Shown here: piece by piece, positions 36,843 to 45,863 of the stretch
Position numbering within the stretch: position 1 is the first letter of the stretch
How the letters are laid out: each line of letters opens with the position of its first letter
Assembly: GCF_000196675.2 (NCBI RefSeq)
Contig: NC_015312.1
Coordinates: 1,674,001 to 1,738,000, forward strand
DNA from: Pseudonocardia benzenivorans CB1190
Lineage (GTDB): Bacteria; Actinomycetota; Actinomycetes; Mycobacteriales; Pseudonocardiaceae
Direction: 5' to 3'
Length of the DNA stretch: 64,000 bases
The notes under the pieces: generated by a model
The model's input: only the letters and a program-made list of their open reading frames with translations
Told to the model about the DNA's origin: nothing
Database searches by the model: none
Made by a program: the position numbers and the translations under genes

Positions 36843-37066
36843 GGCCCGCGGGACGGGCGGCCCAGGCGGGACGGACGGCTCAAGGGACACGCGCGGAACC
36901 CGGCGGTCCGGCGCGGCCCGCGGGCCCCTGGCGGTCCGGCGATGCCGCGGACCCCCCGGCGGCTCGGCGCGGCCCGCGGAGCCCGGTGGTCGGCGATGCC
37001 GTGGACTCCGGCGGTCGGCGATGCAGCGCGGCCCGGTGGCGCAGCGAGCCCGGGGGGCCCGGCGGA
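36843..37066. other. GC-rich intergenic region with degenerate short repeats
   Basis: About 220 bp between convergent genes, composed of imperfect units such as cggtcggcgatgc (twice) and ggcgcggcccgcgg (several). No gene or simple terminator is visible; the repeats may form secondary structure. Confidence 0.5.
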
Positions 37067-40000
37067 TCAGTGCGTCCGGCGCCGCTCCGACACCAGCCGG
37101 CCAGACGCCCCGAACGTCTCGCGCAGCTCCGTCGGCAGCGACTCGGCGATCCGCCCCAGCGCCGCGCTGCGGTCGGCGGAGGCGCCGAGCTGCCCGATGA
37201 CGAGGTCGGAGCGGGTGGTCGCGGCGACGCGGGCGGCTTCGTCGGGGCGGTCGAGTGCGGCGAGGGCGAGGGCTTCGTACTTGGGTGAGGCGTAGAGGCG
37301 GGCTTCGACGAGCAGGGCTTCGGCGTGTTCGGGTTCCCAGCGGGAGCGCATTTCGAGGTAGCGCATGACGGCGCGGGGTTTGAAGGGCAGGGAGCGGTCG
37401 AGGGTGGGGGCGGCGGCGGTGACGAGGTCGGCGGCGGCGTCGTCGTGGCCCAGGAGCAGGTCGCAGTCGGCGAGGGCGAGCAGGGCGTGGAGTTCTTGTT
37501 CGAGTTCGAGTGCGCCGCCGCCGCGGCGGGCGAGTTCGACGGCGTGTTCGGCGTGGTCGCGGGCGCGGTGGACCTGGCCGAGTTCTTGCCAGAGCCAGCT
37601 GGTGGCGGTTTCGATGCCGGCGCGGTAGAAGCCGACTTTCTCGGCGTCGATGAGGCGGCGGGCGTTGTCGAGGGCGCGGAGGGCGCCGGCGAAGTCGCCG
37701 GAGTCGCCGCGGGCGAGTGCGGTGAAGAAGAGGGTTTGGAGCAGGGGGCGGAACTCGCCGGTGCGGCGGCAGAGGGCGGCGGCGCGGGCGAGGACGGTCT
37801 TGGCCTCGGTGAAGCGGTCCATGTGCTGCAGCAGCGCACCGCGGTACGCGAGCGCCACCGCGGTGGTGGGGTCGCCGGGGGAGGAGCCCAGCACCTGCTC
37901 GTAGGCGGTGCCGGCGCCGGCGTAGTCGCCGTCCCAGTGCCGGACGCGGCCGAGGAGCAGGGTGGCGCTGGGCAGGGCGCCGGGGGCGGCGGCGGCGGAC
38001 TCGGCGAGCTCGGTGGCCTGTTCGGCGAGGTCGACGGCGGCCATCGCGTCGCGGGCGTAGAGCGCCGTCCAACCCAGCTGTTCGAGGATGCGCGCCTCGA
38101 GCTCGGAGTCGCCGATGTCGCGGGCCAGCGCGAGGGCCTCCTCGAGGTCCGCGCGGGCCTGGTCGTAGCGGCCGAGCTCGCCGCGGGCGCGCCCGTGCCG
38201 CATCAGCGCCTCGGCGAGCCGCTCCGGGTCGCCGACCGTCCGCGCCGCCTCCACGGCCTGCGCGATCAGCTGCTCGGCGTCGGTGTGGGCGAACCCGAGG
38301 TGGGCGACGTGCGCGGCTGCCAGCCACGCGTTGGCCGCGCCCGCCCAGTCGCGGGCCTCGGCCAGGTGTCGCGCCGCGGCCTCGGGACGGGCCCGCAGCA
38401 TCCGCGCCGCGCGCCGGTGCCGGGAGATCCGCACCGGCTCGGGCATCGACGCGTAGGCGACCTGGCGCACGATGTCGTTGCTGAACCGGAAGCTCTCGCC
38501 CTGGGTGACGATCAGCCCGGCCCGCAACGCCCGTCCGGCCCGCCGCGCGCAGTCCTCGACGTCGAGCCCGCTGAGCTCCGCCACGTCGTCGAGGGAGAAC
38601 GTCAGGCCCAGTACGGCACCCTGGGCGAGCAGCACCGCCACCGGCTCGCCGGCGTGCTCGATCCGCTCGGCCACCGAGTCGTGCAAGGACGGGGGCACCT
38701 GCACCCCGCCCCGCGGCGACGGCGGCTGGCGCAGCAGCTCGGTGAGGAACAGCGGCGAGCCGCCGGTCCACTCGTACAGCTGGTCGGCGTCGTGCCCGGA
38801 ACCGGACCGCTCGACGAGGGTGGCGACGTCGGCCCGGGTGAGCGGGCCGAGGTCGATGCGGCGGGCGACGTCGCGCAGCATGTCGGTGACCGGCTGGTCC
38901 TCCGACGTGCGCTCGGTGAGCAGGACCATCGCCCGGCTGCCCTCCCAGTGCCCGGCGAGCAGGTGCAGCGCCTCGACCGTCGAGCTGCCGGCGTGCTGCA
39001 TGTCCTCGATGACGAGCAGCACGGGCTGGCGGGCGGAGAGCCGCACCAGGAAGCCGGTGAGCGCGTCGAGGCTGCGGCGGTGCTCGAGCTCGGGAGCGGC
39101 GCGGATGTAGGGCGTCTCGCCGACGAGGGCGGTCAGCTCGGGCAGCAGCTCGGTGAGCGTGCCCAGCCTGCCGCCCGCGAGCTCGCGGACGTCGGCGGGT
39201 GTCATTCGGTGCACGACGGTCCGCAGCGCCTCGACGAGCGGCTGCAGGTACAGCGAGCGTTCGGCCTCGAAGCAGTCGACCCGCAGGACGAGCCCGCCGG
39301 TCCGGCGCGGCTCGGCAGCGAATGCCGTGACCAGCGCACTCTTGCCGATCCCCGCCTCGCCGGCGACGACGGTGAGCGCGGGCCGCCCGGCCGCGGCGCC
39401 CTCCCACAGCTCGCGCAGCACGGCCAGCTCGGCGTCGCGTCCGACCACGGGCTCCACCCGGTCGGGCACCCCGACGACGGGTTGACGCGTGGGGTGGTCG
39501 ACGGCGTTGGGGCTCTCCGAGCGCAGCACCGACAGGAACAGCGCCTGCGTCGCGGGCGAGGGGTCGCTGCCGAGGTGCTCGGACATCGCCACCCGCAACG
39601 TCCGGTACGCGACGAGCGCCGCGCTCGACCGGCCCGCCCGCTGGTGGCCGAGCATGACGGTGCGGCAGGCCTCCTCGTCGAACGGGTCGTCGCGCAGCGC
39701 GGTGGAGGCGACCTCGACCGCGGCGTCGTACGCACCCAGCTCGACCGCGGCCGCGCTCCAGCAGATCCGGGCCCGGCGCAGCAGCCGGGTGACCGAGCGG
39801 CGCAGCCCGTCGACCCACGGACCGTCGTGCTCGCCCGCGAGCGGGACGTCGGCGTCGAGGAGCTTGGCGGCGTGCTCGGCGCTGGTGGAGGCGAGCGCGC
39901 TGCGCCCGTGCGAGAGTTCGTACTCCGCGGTCTCGACGAGCTCGACGGCCTCGTGCAGGTCGACGGCGACGTCGTCGGCGACGAGCCGGTAGCCGGCCGC

Positions 40001-40255
40001 CGAGCCGTCGATCCGTTCGCGGCCGATGGCCCTGCGGAGCCTGCTCACGAGCGCGGCGACGTTGCGGTCGGCGCGTTCGGGGGGTTCGTCGTTGTCCCAC
40101 AGCGCGTCGACCAGCGTGCCCACGGAGACGAACTCCCCGCGACGCTCGGCGAGGACCGCGAGCGCGCGCCGCGCCTTGCCCGTCGGGACCGGCGCCGAGA
40201 GCTCTCCTTCGACCGTGAAGGGGCCCAGCAGGCGAATCCGCAAGGCCGTCGTCAC
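37067..40255 (-). CDS. BTAD-type (AfsR/LAL-like) transcriptional regulator with ATPase and TPR domains
   Basis: A 1062-residue regulator. An N-terminal winged-helix DNA-binding domain (about 1-100: LRIRLLGPFTVEGE ... ALAVLAERRGEFVSVGTLVDALW) is followed by the BTAD helical domain (about 105-250). A P-loop ATPase follows (VVAGEAGIGKSALVTAF near residue 300, VLLVIEDMQHAG), then a long TPR array to the end. Such proteins integrate a ligand signal and activate catabolic or secondary-metabolite operons. GTG at 40255. It lies downstream of, and co-oriented with, the nitrile hydratase operon and is a plausible regulator of it. A patch at about 37230-37580 uses GAA instead of GAG for Glu, unlike the rest. 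Confidence 0.88.
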   Translation of the reverse strand: MTTALRIRLLGPFTVEGELSAPVPTGKARRALAVLAERRGEFVSVGTLVDALWDNDEPPERADRNVAALVSRLRRAIGRERIDGSAAGYRLVADDVAVDLHEAVELVETAEYELSHGRSALASTSAEHAAKLLDADVPLAGEHDGPWVDGLRRSVTRLLRRARICWSAAAVELGAYDAAVEVASTALRDDPFDEEACRTVMLGHQRAGRSSAALVAYRTLRVAMSEHLGSDPSPATQALFLSVLRSESPNAVDHPTRQPVVGVPDRVEPVVGRDAELAVLRELWEGAAAGRPALTVVAGEAGIGKSALVTAFAAEPRRTGGLVLRVDCFEAERSLYLQPLVEALRTVVHRMTPADVRELAGGRLGTLTELLPELTALVGETPYIRAAPELEHRRSLDALTGFLVRLSARQPVLLVIEDMQHAGSSTVEALHLLAGHWEGSRAMVLLTERTSEDQPVTDMLRDVARRIDLGPLTRADVATLVERSGSGHDADQLYEWTGGSPLFLTELLRQPPSPRGGVQVPPSLHDSVAERIEHAGEPVAVLLAQGAVLGLTFSLDDVAELSGLDVEDCARRAGRALRAGLIVTQGESFRFSNDIVRQVAYASMPEPVRISRHRRAARMLRARPEAAARHLAEARDWAGAANAWLAAAHVAHLGFAHTDAEQLIAQAVEAARTVGDPERLAEALMRHGRARGELGRYDQARADLEEALALARDIGDSELEARILEQLGWTALYARDAMAAVDLAEQATELAESAAAAPGALPSATLLLGRVRHWDGDYAGAGTAYEQVLGSSPGDPTTAVALAYRGALLQHMDRFTEAKTVLARAAALCRRTGEFRPLLQTLFFTALARGDSGDFAGALRALDNARRLIDAEKVGFYRAGIETATSWLWQELGQVHRARDHAEHAVELARRGGGALELEQELHALLALADCDLLLGHDDAAADLVTAAAPTLDRSLPFKPRAVMRYLEMRSRWEPEHAEALLVEARLYASPKYEALALAALDRPDEAARVAATTRSDLVIGQLGASADRSAALGRIAESLPTELRETFGASGRLVSERRRTH

Positions 40256-40341
40256 CGGTAGGACTCTACCCGGATCCGGTACTCCGATCGGCGGCCGGGA
40301 CGAGTCCGTAACGCCGTCTCAACAGCACGTTTCCTAAATGA

Positions 40342-40361
40342 CACGATCGAACACGATCGTG
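40342..40361. promoter_or_regulatory. Palindrome upstream of the BTAD regulator
   Basis: CACGATCG-AACA-CGATCGTG is a perfect 8-bp inverted repeat located 87 bp upstream of the regulator start (on the minus strand) in locally AT-richer sequence. It could be an autoregulatory operator. Confidence 0.45.
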
Positions 40362-40400
40362 GACGACAGGGTCTCGCGGGCCGCGCGGCAGGCCCGTGCG

Positions 40401-40437
40401 CACGACGGCCGCACCCCTGCCGGGTGCGGCCGTCGTG
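40401..40437 (-). terminator. Perfect 16-bp hairpin terminator after the nitrile hydratase operon
   Basis: cacgacggccgcaccc, ctgcc loop, exact complement. It begins 27 bp past the stop of the accessory-protein gene and separates it from the regulator. Confidence 0.8.
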
Positions 40438-40463
40438 TCGTCGCGCGGGGCGGGGCGGGGCGG

Positions 40464-40865
40464 TCAGTGCCCGTGCCCGTGGCCGTGTCCGTGGCCGTGC
40501 TCGTCCCCGTCGTCGTGCCGGTGGTCGTAGCCGGCGGGACGGGCGGCGAGCTCCTCGGCGCGCTGGACGATCTCGTCGGTGAAGACGGTGCCGTCGCCGG
40601 CGAGGACGTCCTCGAGGGCGCCCAGCCACTGGGTGTAGTAGGAGTAGCACTCGCCCTCGGGGTGGTGGTTCTCCCAGGCGGCGATACGCGCGATGAGGGC
40701 GGCCTGGAACTGGGACCAGGCGAACAGGCCGGCGTCGTGCAGCGAGACGGCCATGCCGAAGGCGCGGGACTCCCACGGTTCGGCGAAGACGAGCTCGCCG
40801 TTGGCCCGCGGCGGTGCGGACTGGGCGTCGGCGTCGAGGTCGATCAGGCTCGGTGTTGCGGACAT
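40464..40865 (-). CDS. Nitrile hydratase accessory (P14K/NhlE-type) protein with His-rich tail
   Basis: A 133-residue protein related to the N-terminal helical half of nitrile hydratase beta subunits (GELVFAEPWESRAFGMAVSLHD, QFQAALIARIAAWENHHPEGECYSYYTQWLGALEDVL). That is the hallmark of the small activators that load cobalt into the alpha subunit by subunit exchange. Residues 114-133 form a metal-binding tail (DHRHDDGDEHGHGHGHGHGH). Such a tail suggests cobalt or nickel storage or delivery. ATG at 40865, 28 bp after the alpha-subunit stop; third gene of the beta-alpha-accessory operon. Confidence 0.88.
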   Translation of the reverse strand: MSATPSLIDLDADAQSAPPRANGELVFAEPWESRAFGMAVSLHDAGLFAWSQFQAALIARIAAWENHHPEGECYSYYTQWLGALEDVLAGDGTVFTDEIVQRAEELAARPAGYDHRHDDGDEHGHGHGHGHGH

Positions 40866-40893
40866 CGGATGCTGCTCCGGGCGAGGGTGACGG

Positions 40894-41511
40894 CTACTTG
40901 GTGACGTGGGCGACGCCGACCATGGCGTCGCGGGTGACGAGGGCGGTGAGCTGCTCCTCGGTGTAGTCCTCGGTGCCGGCGGGGCGCTGGGGCAGGACGA
41001 GCCAGCGGACCTCGGCGGAGGAGTCGCGGACGATGATCTCGACGTCGTCGCCGAGTTCGCAGCCCATCTCGGCGAGGACCTTGCGGGGCTCGCGGACGAC
41101 GCGGGCGCGGTAGGCGGGGTCCTTGTACCAGGCGGGAGGCAGGCCGAGGACGGGCCACGGGTAGCAGGAGCAGAGGGTGCAGACGACGACGTTGTGGACG
41201 GTGTCGGTGTTCTCGACGACCACGATGTGTTCGCCCTGGGGGCCGGCGAAGCCGAGCTCCTTGATGGCGGCGGTGCCCTCGGCGAGCAGGCGGGCCTTGT
41301 ACTCGGGGTCGGTCCAGGCCTTGGCGACGACCTTGGCTCCGTTGAGGGGGCCGACGGCGGTCTCGTAGGTGGCGATGAACTTGTCCATCACGGCGGGGTC
41401 GACGAGGCCGCGTTCGGTGAGGAGTTGTTCGAGCGCCTCGGTGCGCAGGGCGGGGCTGATGCGGTTGCCGGAGCCGTCGAGGTGCTCGTCGGGGTTCAGG
41501 GCGGTGCTCAC
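40894..41511 (-). CDS. nthA: Nitrile hydratase, alpha subunit (cobalt type)
   Basis: A 205-residue catalytic subunit that hydrates nitriles to amides. The metal-binding motif VCTLCSCY (C111, C114, C116) has Thr between the first two cysteines and Tyr after the third, the signature of Co(III) enzymes; iron enzymes have [41 protein letters not shown] follows, as expected. GTG start at 41511 overlaps the beta-subunit stop. The gene order beta-alpha-activator is that of Rhodococcus/Pseudonocardia cobalt operons. No amidase gene lies in the window. Confidence 0.96.
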   Translation of the reverse strand: MSTALNPDEHLDGSGNRISPALRTEALEQLLTERGLVDPAVMDKFIATYETAVGPLNGAKVVAKAWTDPEYKARLLAEGTAAIKELGFAGPQGEHIVVVENTDTVHNVVVCTLCSCYPWPVLGLPPAWYKDPAYRARVVREPRKVLAEMGCELGDDVEIIVRDSSAEVRWLVLPQRPAGTEDYTEEQLTALVTRDAMVGVAHVTK

Positions 41512-42191
41512 GCGGCGGTCTCCTTGTCCTGCAGGTAGCTGTCGAAGATCTCGATGGTCAGTTCGAAGGGCTCGGCGTCGGCGCCGTAGAGCTCGGTCGA
41601 GGTGAACCGCACCGAGTACACGTGCTGGGCGTTCTCCCCCAGGAACCGGGCGTGGGTCTCGGGGAAGACGTGCGCGGGCTGCACGGCCTCGACGACGCCA
41701 CGGTGGCCCCGGACGTAGGCGGGCAGCTTGTTGGCGTCGCTCTCGACCTCGGACGCCACGGTGACGGTGTCGCCGACCGCGAAGCGGGGCGCCTCGTCGA
41801 TCTGGCGCAGCGAGCCGGCGGCGGTCGGCGCGTAGTCGGGCTTGTTCGGCTCGGGGACCGGCGGCTCCTCGACGTCCTCGCCGGCGTTGTTGCGGGCGCG
41901 CGCGTCGACCGCACCGGGCGCGAGGATCCCGGACTCGACGAGCATCAGCTCGGAGGCGTTGAGCCAGCGGCCGTAGTAGGTGTCGTCGAAGTAGGACTTC
42001 GGGTCCAGCCGGCCCAGCGCGTAGCGGAACGCGTCGAGGTTCTGCCCGGACACGCGGCCCATGGTGAGCAGCGTGAGCGCGAACGCCCGGCCCTCCCAGG
42101 GCTCGTGGAACACCGCGTCCTTGTCCTGCGGGGTGGGCGGGTCGACCTTCCCCCAGCCGGTGGCACCGCCGATGTCGGCAACGCTCTCCAT
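41508..42191 (-). CDS. nthB: Nitrile hydratase, beta subunit
   Basis: A 227-residue structural subunit. The N-terminal [19 protein letters not shown] corresponds to the usual beta-subunit start, followed by [21 protein letters not shown] and [35 protein letters not shown]. The C-terminal SH3-like barrel contains [11 protein letters not shown] and [23 protein letters not shown] at 42191 has GAGAGG upstream; the frame is open to 42239 but without homology there. First gene of the operon; the MarR gene (42379-42894) lies upstream on the same strand. Confidence 0.95.
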   Translation of the reverse strand: MESVADIGGATGWGKVDPPTPQDKDAVFHEPWEGRAFALTLLTMGRVSGQNLDAFRYALGRLDPKSYFDDTYYGRWLNASELMLVESGILAPGAVDARARNNAGEDVEEPPVPEPNKPDYAPTAAGSLRQIDEAPRFAVGDTVTVASEVESDANKLPAYVRGHRGVVEAVQPAHVFPETHARFLGENAQHVYSVRFTSTELYGADAEPFELTIEIFDSYLQDKETAA

Positions 42192-42378
42192 CAACACCAC
42201 ACCTCTCTCACGCACACCCGGTCGCCCGGTGTCGATCACCGCTTGTGGTCCGCGCGGCCCGCTCGGGAGCCGGTGCAGTCCGCGTCACATAGTAGACCTG
42301 CGCACACTATTGGATACGGCGGCAGGTGGCCATGCCGCGACGCGAACGGGTCCCGAACGGGTCCCGGTGCGGGTCCGG

Positions 42379-42894
42379 TCAGGGTGCGGAGGCGGCGATG
42401 ACGGAGGTGAGCGCGGCGTGCAGCGACTCGAGTTCCGACAGCGGCATGCCCAGCCGCGCGATGATCGCCGGCGGTACCTTCTCGGCCTGCTGCCGCAGTG
42501 CCGCCCCGGCCTCGGTGAGCGAGACCGCCAGTACGCGCTCGTCCTCGGCCGACCGCCTGCGCACCACGAGCCCGGCTGCCTCCAGGCGCTTGAGCAGCGG
42601 CGAGAGCGTCCCGGGATCGAGTGCCAGCAGTCCGGCGAGCTCCTTGACCGACAGCGGCGCGCGCTCCCACAGCGCCAGCATGACCAGGTACTGCGGGTGG
42701 GTGAGGCCCATCGGCTCCAGCACGGGCCGGTAGAGCGCGATGACGTTGCGCGCGGCCACCGCCAGTGCGAAACAGACCTGCCGGTCGAGCCTGAGTAGAT
42801 CGGTGGGCTCCCCGGCGGCGGCGCCGGCGGGGTCGGCGGTCTGGACCGGGGCGATGCCCGCGTCGCCTCGGTCACTCCGGTATGCGGTGGACAT
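42379..42894 (-). CDS. MarR-family transcriptional regulator
   Basis: A 171-residue winged-helix regulator. GLTHPQYLVMLALWERAPLSVKELAGLLALDPGTLSPLLKRLEAAGLVVRRRSAEDERVLAVSLTEAG covers the HTH and the conserved DxR wing. It resembles the OhrR/MarR group but lacks an obvious reactive Cys near the N-terminus other than QVCFALAVAARN, which sits where OhrR has its sensing Cys, so thiol sensing is possible. ATG at 42894. A perfect operator-like repeat lies at 42903-42923, just before the start. Confidence 0.88.
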   Translation of the reverse strand: MSTAYRSDRGDAGIAPVQTADPAGAAAGEPTDLLRLDRQVCFALAVAARNVIALYRPVLEPMGLTHPQYLVMLALWERAPLSVKELAGLLALDPGTLSPLLKRLEAAGLVVRRRSAEDERVLAVSLTEAGAALRQQAEKVPPAIIARLGMPLSELESLHAALTSVIAASAP

Positions 42895-42902
42895 GGTCGT
42901 GA

Positions 42903-42923
42903 GTGTACCGTTGATTGGTACAC
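42903..42923. promoter_or_regulatory. Operator-like inverted repeat GTGTACC-N7-GGTACAC
   Basis: A perfect 7-bp inverted repeat in the 47-bp gap between divergent starts at 42894 (MarR) and 42942. Placement suggests MarR autoregulation and control of the neighbour. Confidence 0.65.
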
Positions 42924-42941
42924 AAATCATTGGGGTGGAAA

Positions 42942-43370
42942 ATGAGTGGGAAGCCGCGCCGGCCGGGACCCTTCCGCTGGCTCCTCTACACCTTCGGTGC
43001 CGGCCTGCCGCCGGAGTACCGGGACTGGGTGCTGCACGACGTCACGGCGCGCACGTGGCAGCTGCGCCACCTGGGCCGCACCGCGATCCAGATCGCACCG
43101 GTCGCGGTGCTGCTCTTCGTCCTCATCCCCGGCCAGGCCTGGGTCCGCGCGCTCGCCGTGCTCGCCGGGCTGATCCTCGGGTTCTTCTACTCCGTGGCCT
43201 ACATGTACGAGACGGCCGAGCACCGCGCGGTGAAGGCGGGCTGGCCGCTGGGCACCGCGGCAGGCGTGCGCAACGAGGACCGTGCCGAGGAGCTCGCGGC
43301 CGATCGCGAGCGCTACAACCAGCGATGGCGCACCGAGACCCCACCGCCGAACGAGCTCCCGCCCGGCTGA
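42942..43370 (+). CDS. DUF5313-like small membrane protein
   Basis: A 142-residue protein. After FRWLLYTFGAGLPPEYRDWVLHDVTARTWQLRHL come two hydrophobic helices (AIQIAPVAVLLFVLIPG and WVRALAVLAGLILGFFYSVAYMYE) and a charged cytoplasmic tail. The layout matches DUF5313 of actinobacteria, which has no known function. ATG at 42942 was preferred to one at 42915, which overlaps the operator. Divergent from marR and probably regulated by it. Confidence 0.8.
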   Translation: MSGKPRRPGPFRWLLYTFGAGLPPEYRDWVLHDVTARTWQLRHLGRTAIQIAPVAVLLFVLIPGQAWVRALAVLAGLILGFFYSVAYMYETAEHRAVKAGWPLGTAAGVRNEDRAEELAADRERYNQRWRTETPPPNELPPG

Positions 43371-43406
43371 CGGCCCCGCATCGGCCTGCTGCCGCCGGCC
43401 GCGCGC

Positions 43407-44918
43407 TCAGTCGCGCAGCAGCCGCGCCCGGCGCATCGCGACGGCGGTGAGCCGGGTGTCCCCGGGCGCGAGCAGGGTGACGAGGCGGTCGTGCACCTCG
43501 AGGTCGTCGCGCCCGAGCGGGTGCCCGGCGAAGGTGTGCAGCAGGTCGACGTCGTCGGTGTCGAGCACCGCCCGCCGTAGCCCGGCCTCCAGCTCGTCGC
43601 GCAGCTCGCGGATCTCGGGGGAGTCCGAGCGCGGCAGCAGCGGGCCGCCGCACGCCGAGAGCGCCGCTTCGACCCGCCCTGCCTGCAACGCCGCCCGGAC
43701 CGAGCCGAAGTCGGTCTCGACGGTCGCGTCGAGCCGGTAGGGCCGGGTGCGCAGCACGTCGGCACCGATGAGCGCACGCAGCCGGTGGATCTCCCCGCGC
43801 ACCGTCGTGGGGTTCCCGTCCTCGCCGTAGAGCAGCTGTGCCAGCCGCTCGCCGGAGACGCCGTCGGGGTGCAGGGCGAGCATCGCCAGCACCTCGGCGG
43901 GCCGCAACGTCAACGGGACGGGCCTGCCGTTGAGCAGCAGCCGCGGCGCCCCGTCGCCCATGAAGCGCATCGACAGCGCGGTCCGCGGTGCGCTGCGGGT
44001 CGTCCGCGTCGCGGCCCGCAGCAGGTAGCCCTCCGCGAGCGGCTCGACGAGCATCTCCCGGCCGTCGGCGAGCACGACCCGGTCGGCGCCCTCGGCGATG
44101 GCGACGCGTTCGGGCCATCGCCCGTACGGCTCGCCCGCGATGATCCGACCCGTCGGCGTCACGAGGGCACCCGCGGCGCCGCGCAGGCTGGCCAGGTGCG
44201 GCATGTTGCGCATCCGCAGCCGCTCGTCGGCGATCGCGACGCGCACCCGCAGCTGGTTCTCCGCGAGCGTCGCCGTCGTCGACACGAGCTGGACGAGCGC
44301 GGGGTGCGCGGTGTGCAGCGGGCCGCTGATGTCGACCGCGCCCAGGATCGCGCCCGTGTCCGGGTCGTGCACCGGGGCGGCGACGCAGGTCCAGGCGTGG
44401 AACGCGCGGACCAGGTGCTCGGCGGAGTGGATCTGGACCGGCGCGTCGACGGCGAGCGTGGTGCCCATCGCGTTCGTGCCGATCGTCTCCTCCGACACCT
44501 GCGTGCCGGGGTAGAGGCCGACGCGGTCGGCGTCGGAGAGCAGGCTGGACGCCCCGTCGCGCCAGAGGATGTGGCCCTCGGCATCGGTCACCAGCATGAC
44601 GTGCATGGCCTCGTCGGCGATGCTCACGAGCGTGCTGCGCAGCAGCGGCATGACCGTGTTCAGCGGGTGGTCGGCCCGTAGCGTCGGCAGGTCGTCGGAG
44701 CTGTAGACCAGCGGCGGCGCGACACTCTCCGGGTCGACGCGCGCGGCGAGGCTGCGCTGCCAGGACTCCGAGATGATCGGGCGGGGTCCCGGGCCCTCGT
44801 CGCGACCGCGCAGCGACGGGCCACCCGCACCGATGACCTCGTCGAACACCTTGGACAGGGCGCGGGCGCGCGCCAACGGGTCCGCGGACACCTTGCGGTC
44901 GGGCGACGGACTGCTCAC
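43407..44918 (-). CDS. GAF-domain transcriptional regulator with C-terminal winged helix
   Basis: A 503-residue regulator. The N-terminal sensor resembles AcoR-type activators (RPIISESWQRSLAARVDPESVAPPLVYS, then a GAF domain with GTNAMGTTLAVDAPVQIHSAEHLVRAFHAWTCVAAPVHD). It has no sigma-54 AAA domain. The C-terminal part carries a winged-helix region (LTLRPAEVLAMLALHPDGVSGERLAQLLYGEDGNPTTVRGEIHRLRALIGADVL). Such proteins often control alcohol or aldehyde dehydrogenase operons in actinobacteria. GTG at 44918 follows a GGGGGAAGGGGG Shine-Dalgarno run. Divergent from the response regulator at 45129. Confidence 0.85.
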   Translation of the reverse strand: MSSPSPDRKVSADPLARARALSKVFDEVIGAGGPSLRGRDEGPGPRPIISESWQRSLAARVDPESVAPPLVYSSDDLPTLRADHPLNTVMPLLRSTLVSIADEAMHVMLVTDAEGHILWRDGASSLLSDADRVGLYPGTQVSEETIGTNAMGTTLAVDAPVQIHSAEHLVRAFHAWTCVAAPVHDPDTGAILGAVDISGPLHTAHPALVQLVSTTATLAENQLRVRVAIADERLRMRNMPHLASLRGAAGALVTPTGRIIAGEPYGRWPERVAIAEGADRVVLADGREMLVEPLAEGYLLRAATRTTRSAPRTALSMRFMGDGAPRLLLNGRPVPLTLRPAEVLAMLALHPDGVSGERLAQLLYGEDGNPTTVRGEIHRLRALIGADVLRTRPYRLDATVETDFGSVRAALQAGRVEAALSACGGPLLPRSDSPEIRELRDELEAGLRRAVLDTDDVDLLHTFAGHPLGRDDLEVHDRLVTLLAPGDTRLTAVAMRRARLLRD

Positions 44919-45128
44919 GTGCCCCCTTCCCCCCATCGACGAGGGGCGGTACGCGTGCGCAGGGCCCCGTCCGCATCATCGCCCACGCCGCCGAGGGCAG
45001 GCAAGGCAAGGGGTGACCTCCCCTACTGGTCAGTGCAACGAACGCGCAACGTGGCGCTCGCTACGGTGCCGGCACCGGCCCGGAGCAGCACGTGGGCCGG
45101 TGACCGACAGCACGAGGAGGCACCGCCG

Positions 45129-45863
45129 ATGACCGTCGACGCCGTACTCACCCGGACCGCGAACGGCCGCGACACCGACCCCGCCGCCGGGCTGGCGCAG
45201 CGCACCGCCCGCATCCTCGTGGTCGACGGCGAGGGGATCGTTCGGTTCGGGCTGCGGCAGCTGTTCGCCGCCGAACCGGACCTGGCCGTGGTCGGCGAGG
45301 CCGCCACCGCGCGCGACGCCCTGCTGATCGCCGACCGGTGCCGGCCCGACCTCGTCATCATCGACGTCGAGCTGGGCAGCGGCGCCGGCGCGGGCGGGGC
45401 GGAGCGCGTCGGGGTCGAGGTGGCGCGCACGCTGCTGCAGCGCCGCCGTGGGGTCCGCGTGCTGGTGCTCACCAATTGCCGCGACCGCGACGTGATGCTC
45501 AGGACCGTCCGCAGCGGGGTCCACGGCTACCTGCGCAAGGGCGTCGAGACCTCCGAGATCGTCCGCTCGGTGCGGGCGCTGCTGCGCGGGGAGAGCGTCT
45601 TCGACTCGCGGACGACGTCGGTCGTCGTCGACGTGCTGCGCGACGAGGACGGCGGCGCCCGCCCCCGCGGCCAGATGCTCACCGAGCGCGAGAACCAGGT
45701 GCTCAAGCTGCTCGCCGTCGGCATGAGCAACCGCGAGATCGCCGTCCGGCTGCTCATCTCCGAGGCCACCGTGAAGTTCCACGTCCGCAACCTGCGCGAG
45801 AAGCTCGACGTCCGCCGCCGCACGGAGATCGTCTACACGGCGACCCGCCAAGGGATGGTGTGA
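45129..45863 (+). CDS. Orphan NarL/LuxR-type response regulator
   Basis: A 244-residue protein. The receiver domain (about 27-150) has phospho-acceptor Asp in PDLVIIDVELG and the conserved Lys in HGYLRKG, but the acidic pocket reads VVDGEGIVR instead of the usual DD pair. The C-terminal LuxR HTH (about 178-240) is LTERENQVLKLLAVGMSNREIAVRLLISEATVKFHVRNLREKL. No histidine kinase gene is adjacent. ATG at 45129 with GAGGAGG upstream. The altered pocket may reduce or abolish phosphorylation control. Confidence 0.88.
   Translation: MTVDAVLTRTANGRDTDPAAGLAQRTARILVVDGEGIVRFGLRQLFAAEPDLAVVGEAATARDALLIADRCRPDLVIIDVELGSGAGAGGAERVGVEVARTLLQRRRGVRVLVLTNCRDRDVMLRTVRSGVHGYLRKGVETSEIVRSVRALLRGESVFDSRTTSVVVDVLRDEDGGARPRGQMLTERENQVLKLLAVGMSNREIAVRLLISEATVKFHVRNLREKLDVRRRTEIVYTATRQGMV

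Noticed and set aside
37325..40261. 978-codon open frame opposite the BTAD regulator
   Set aside because: Composition-driven shadow (Gly/Val/Glu/Arg-rich, no motifs); the regulator on the minus strand has recognisable domains throughout.
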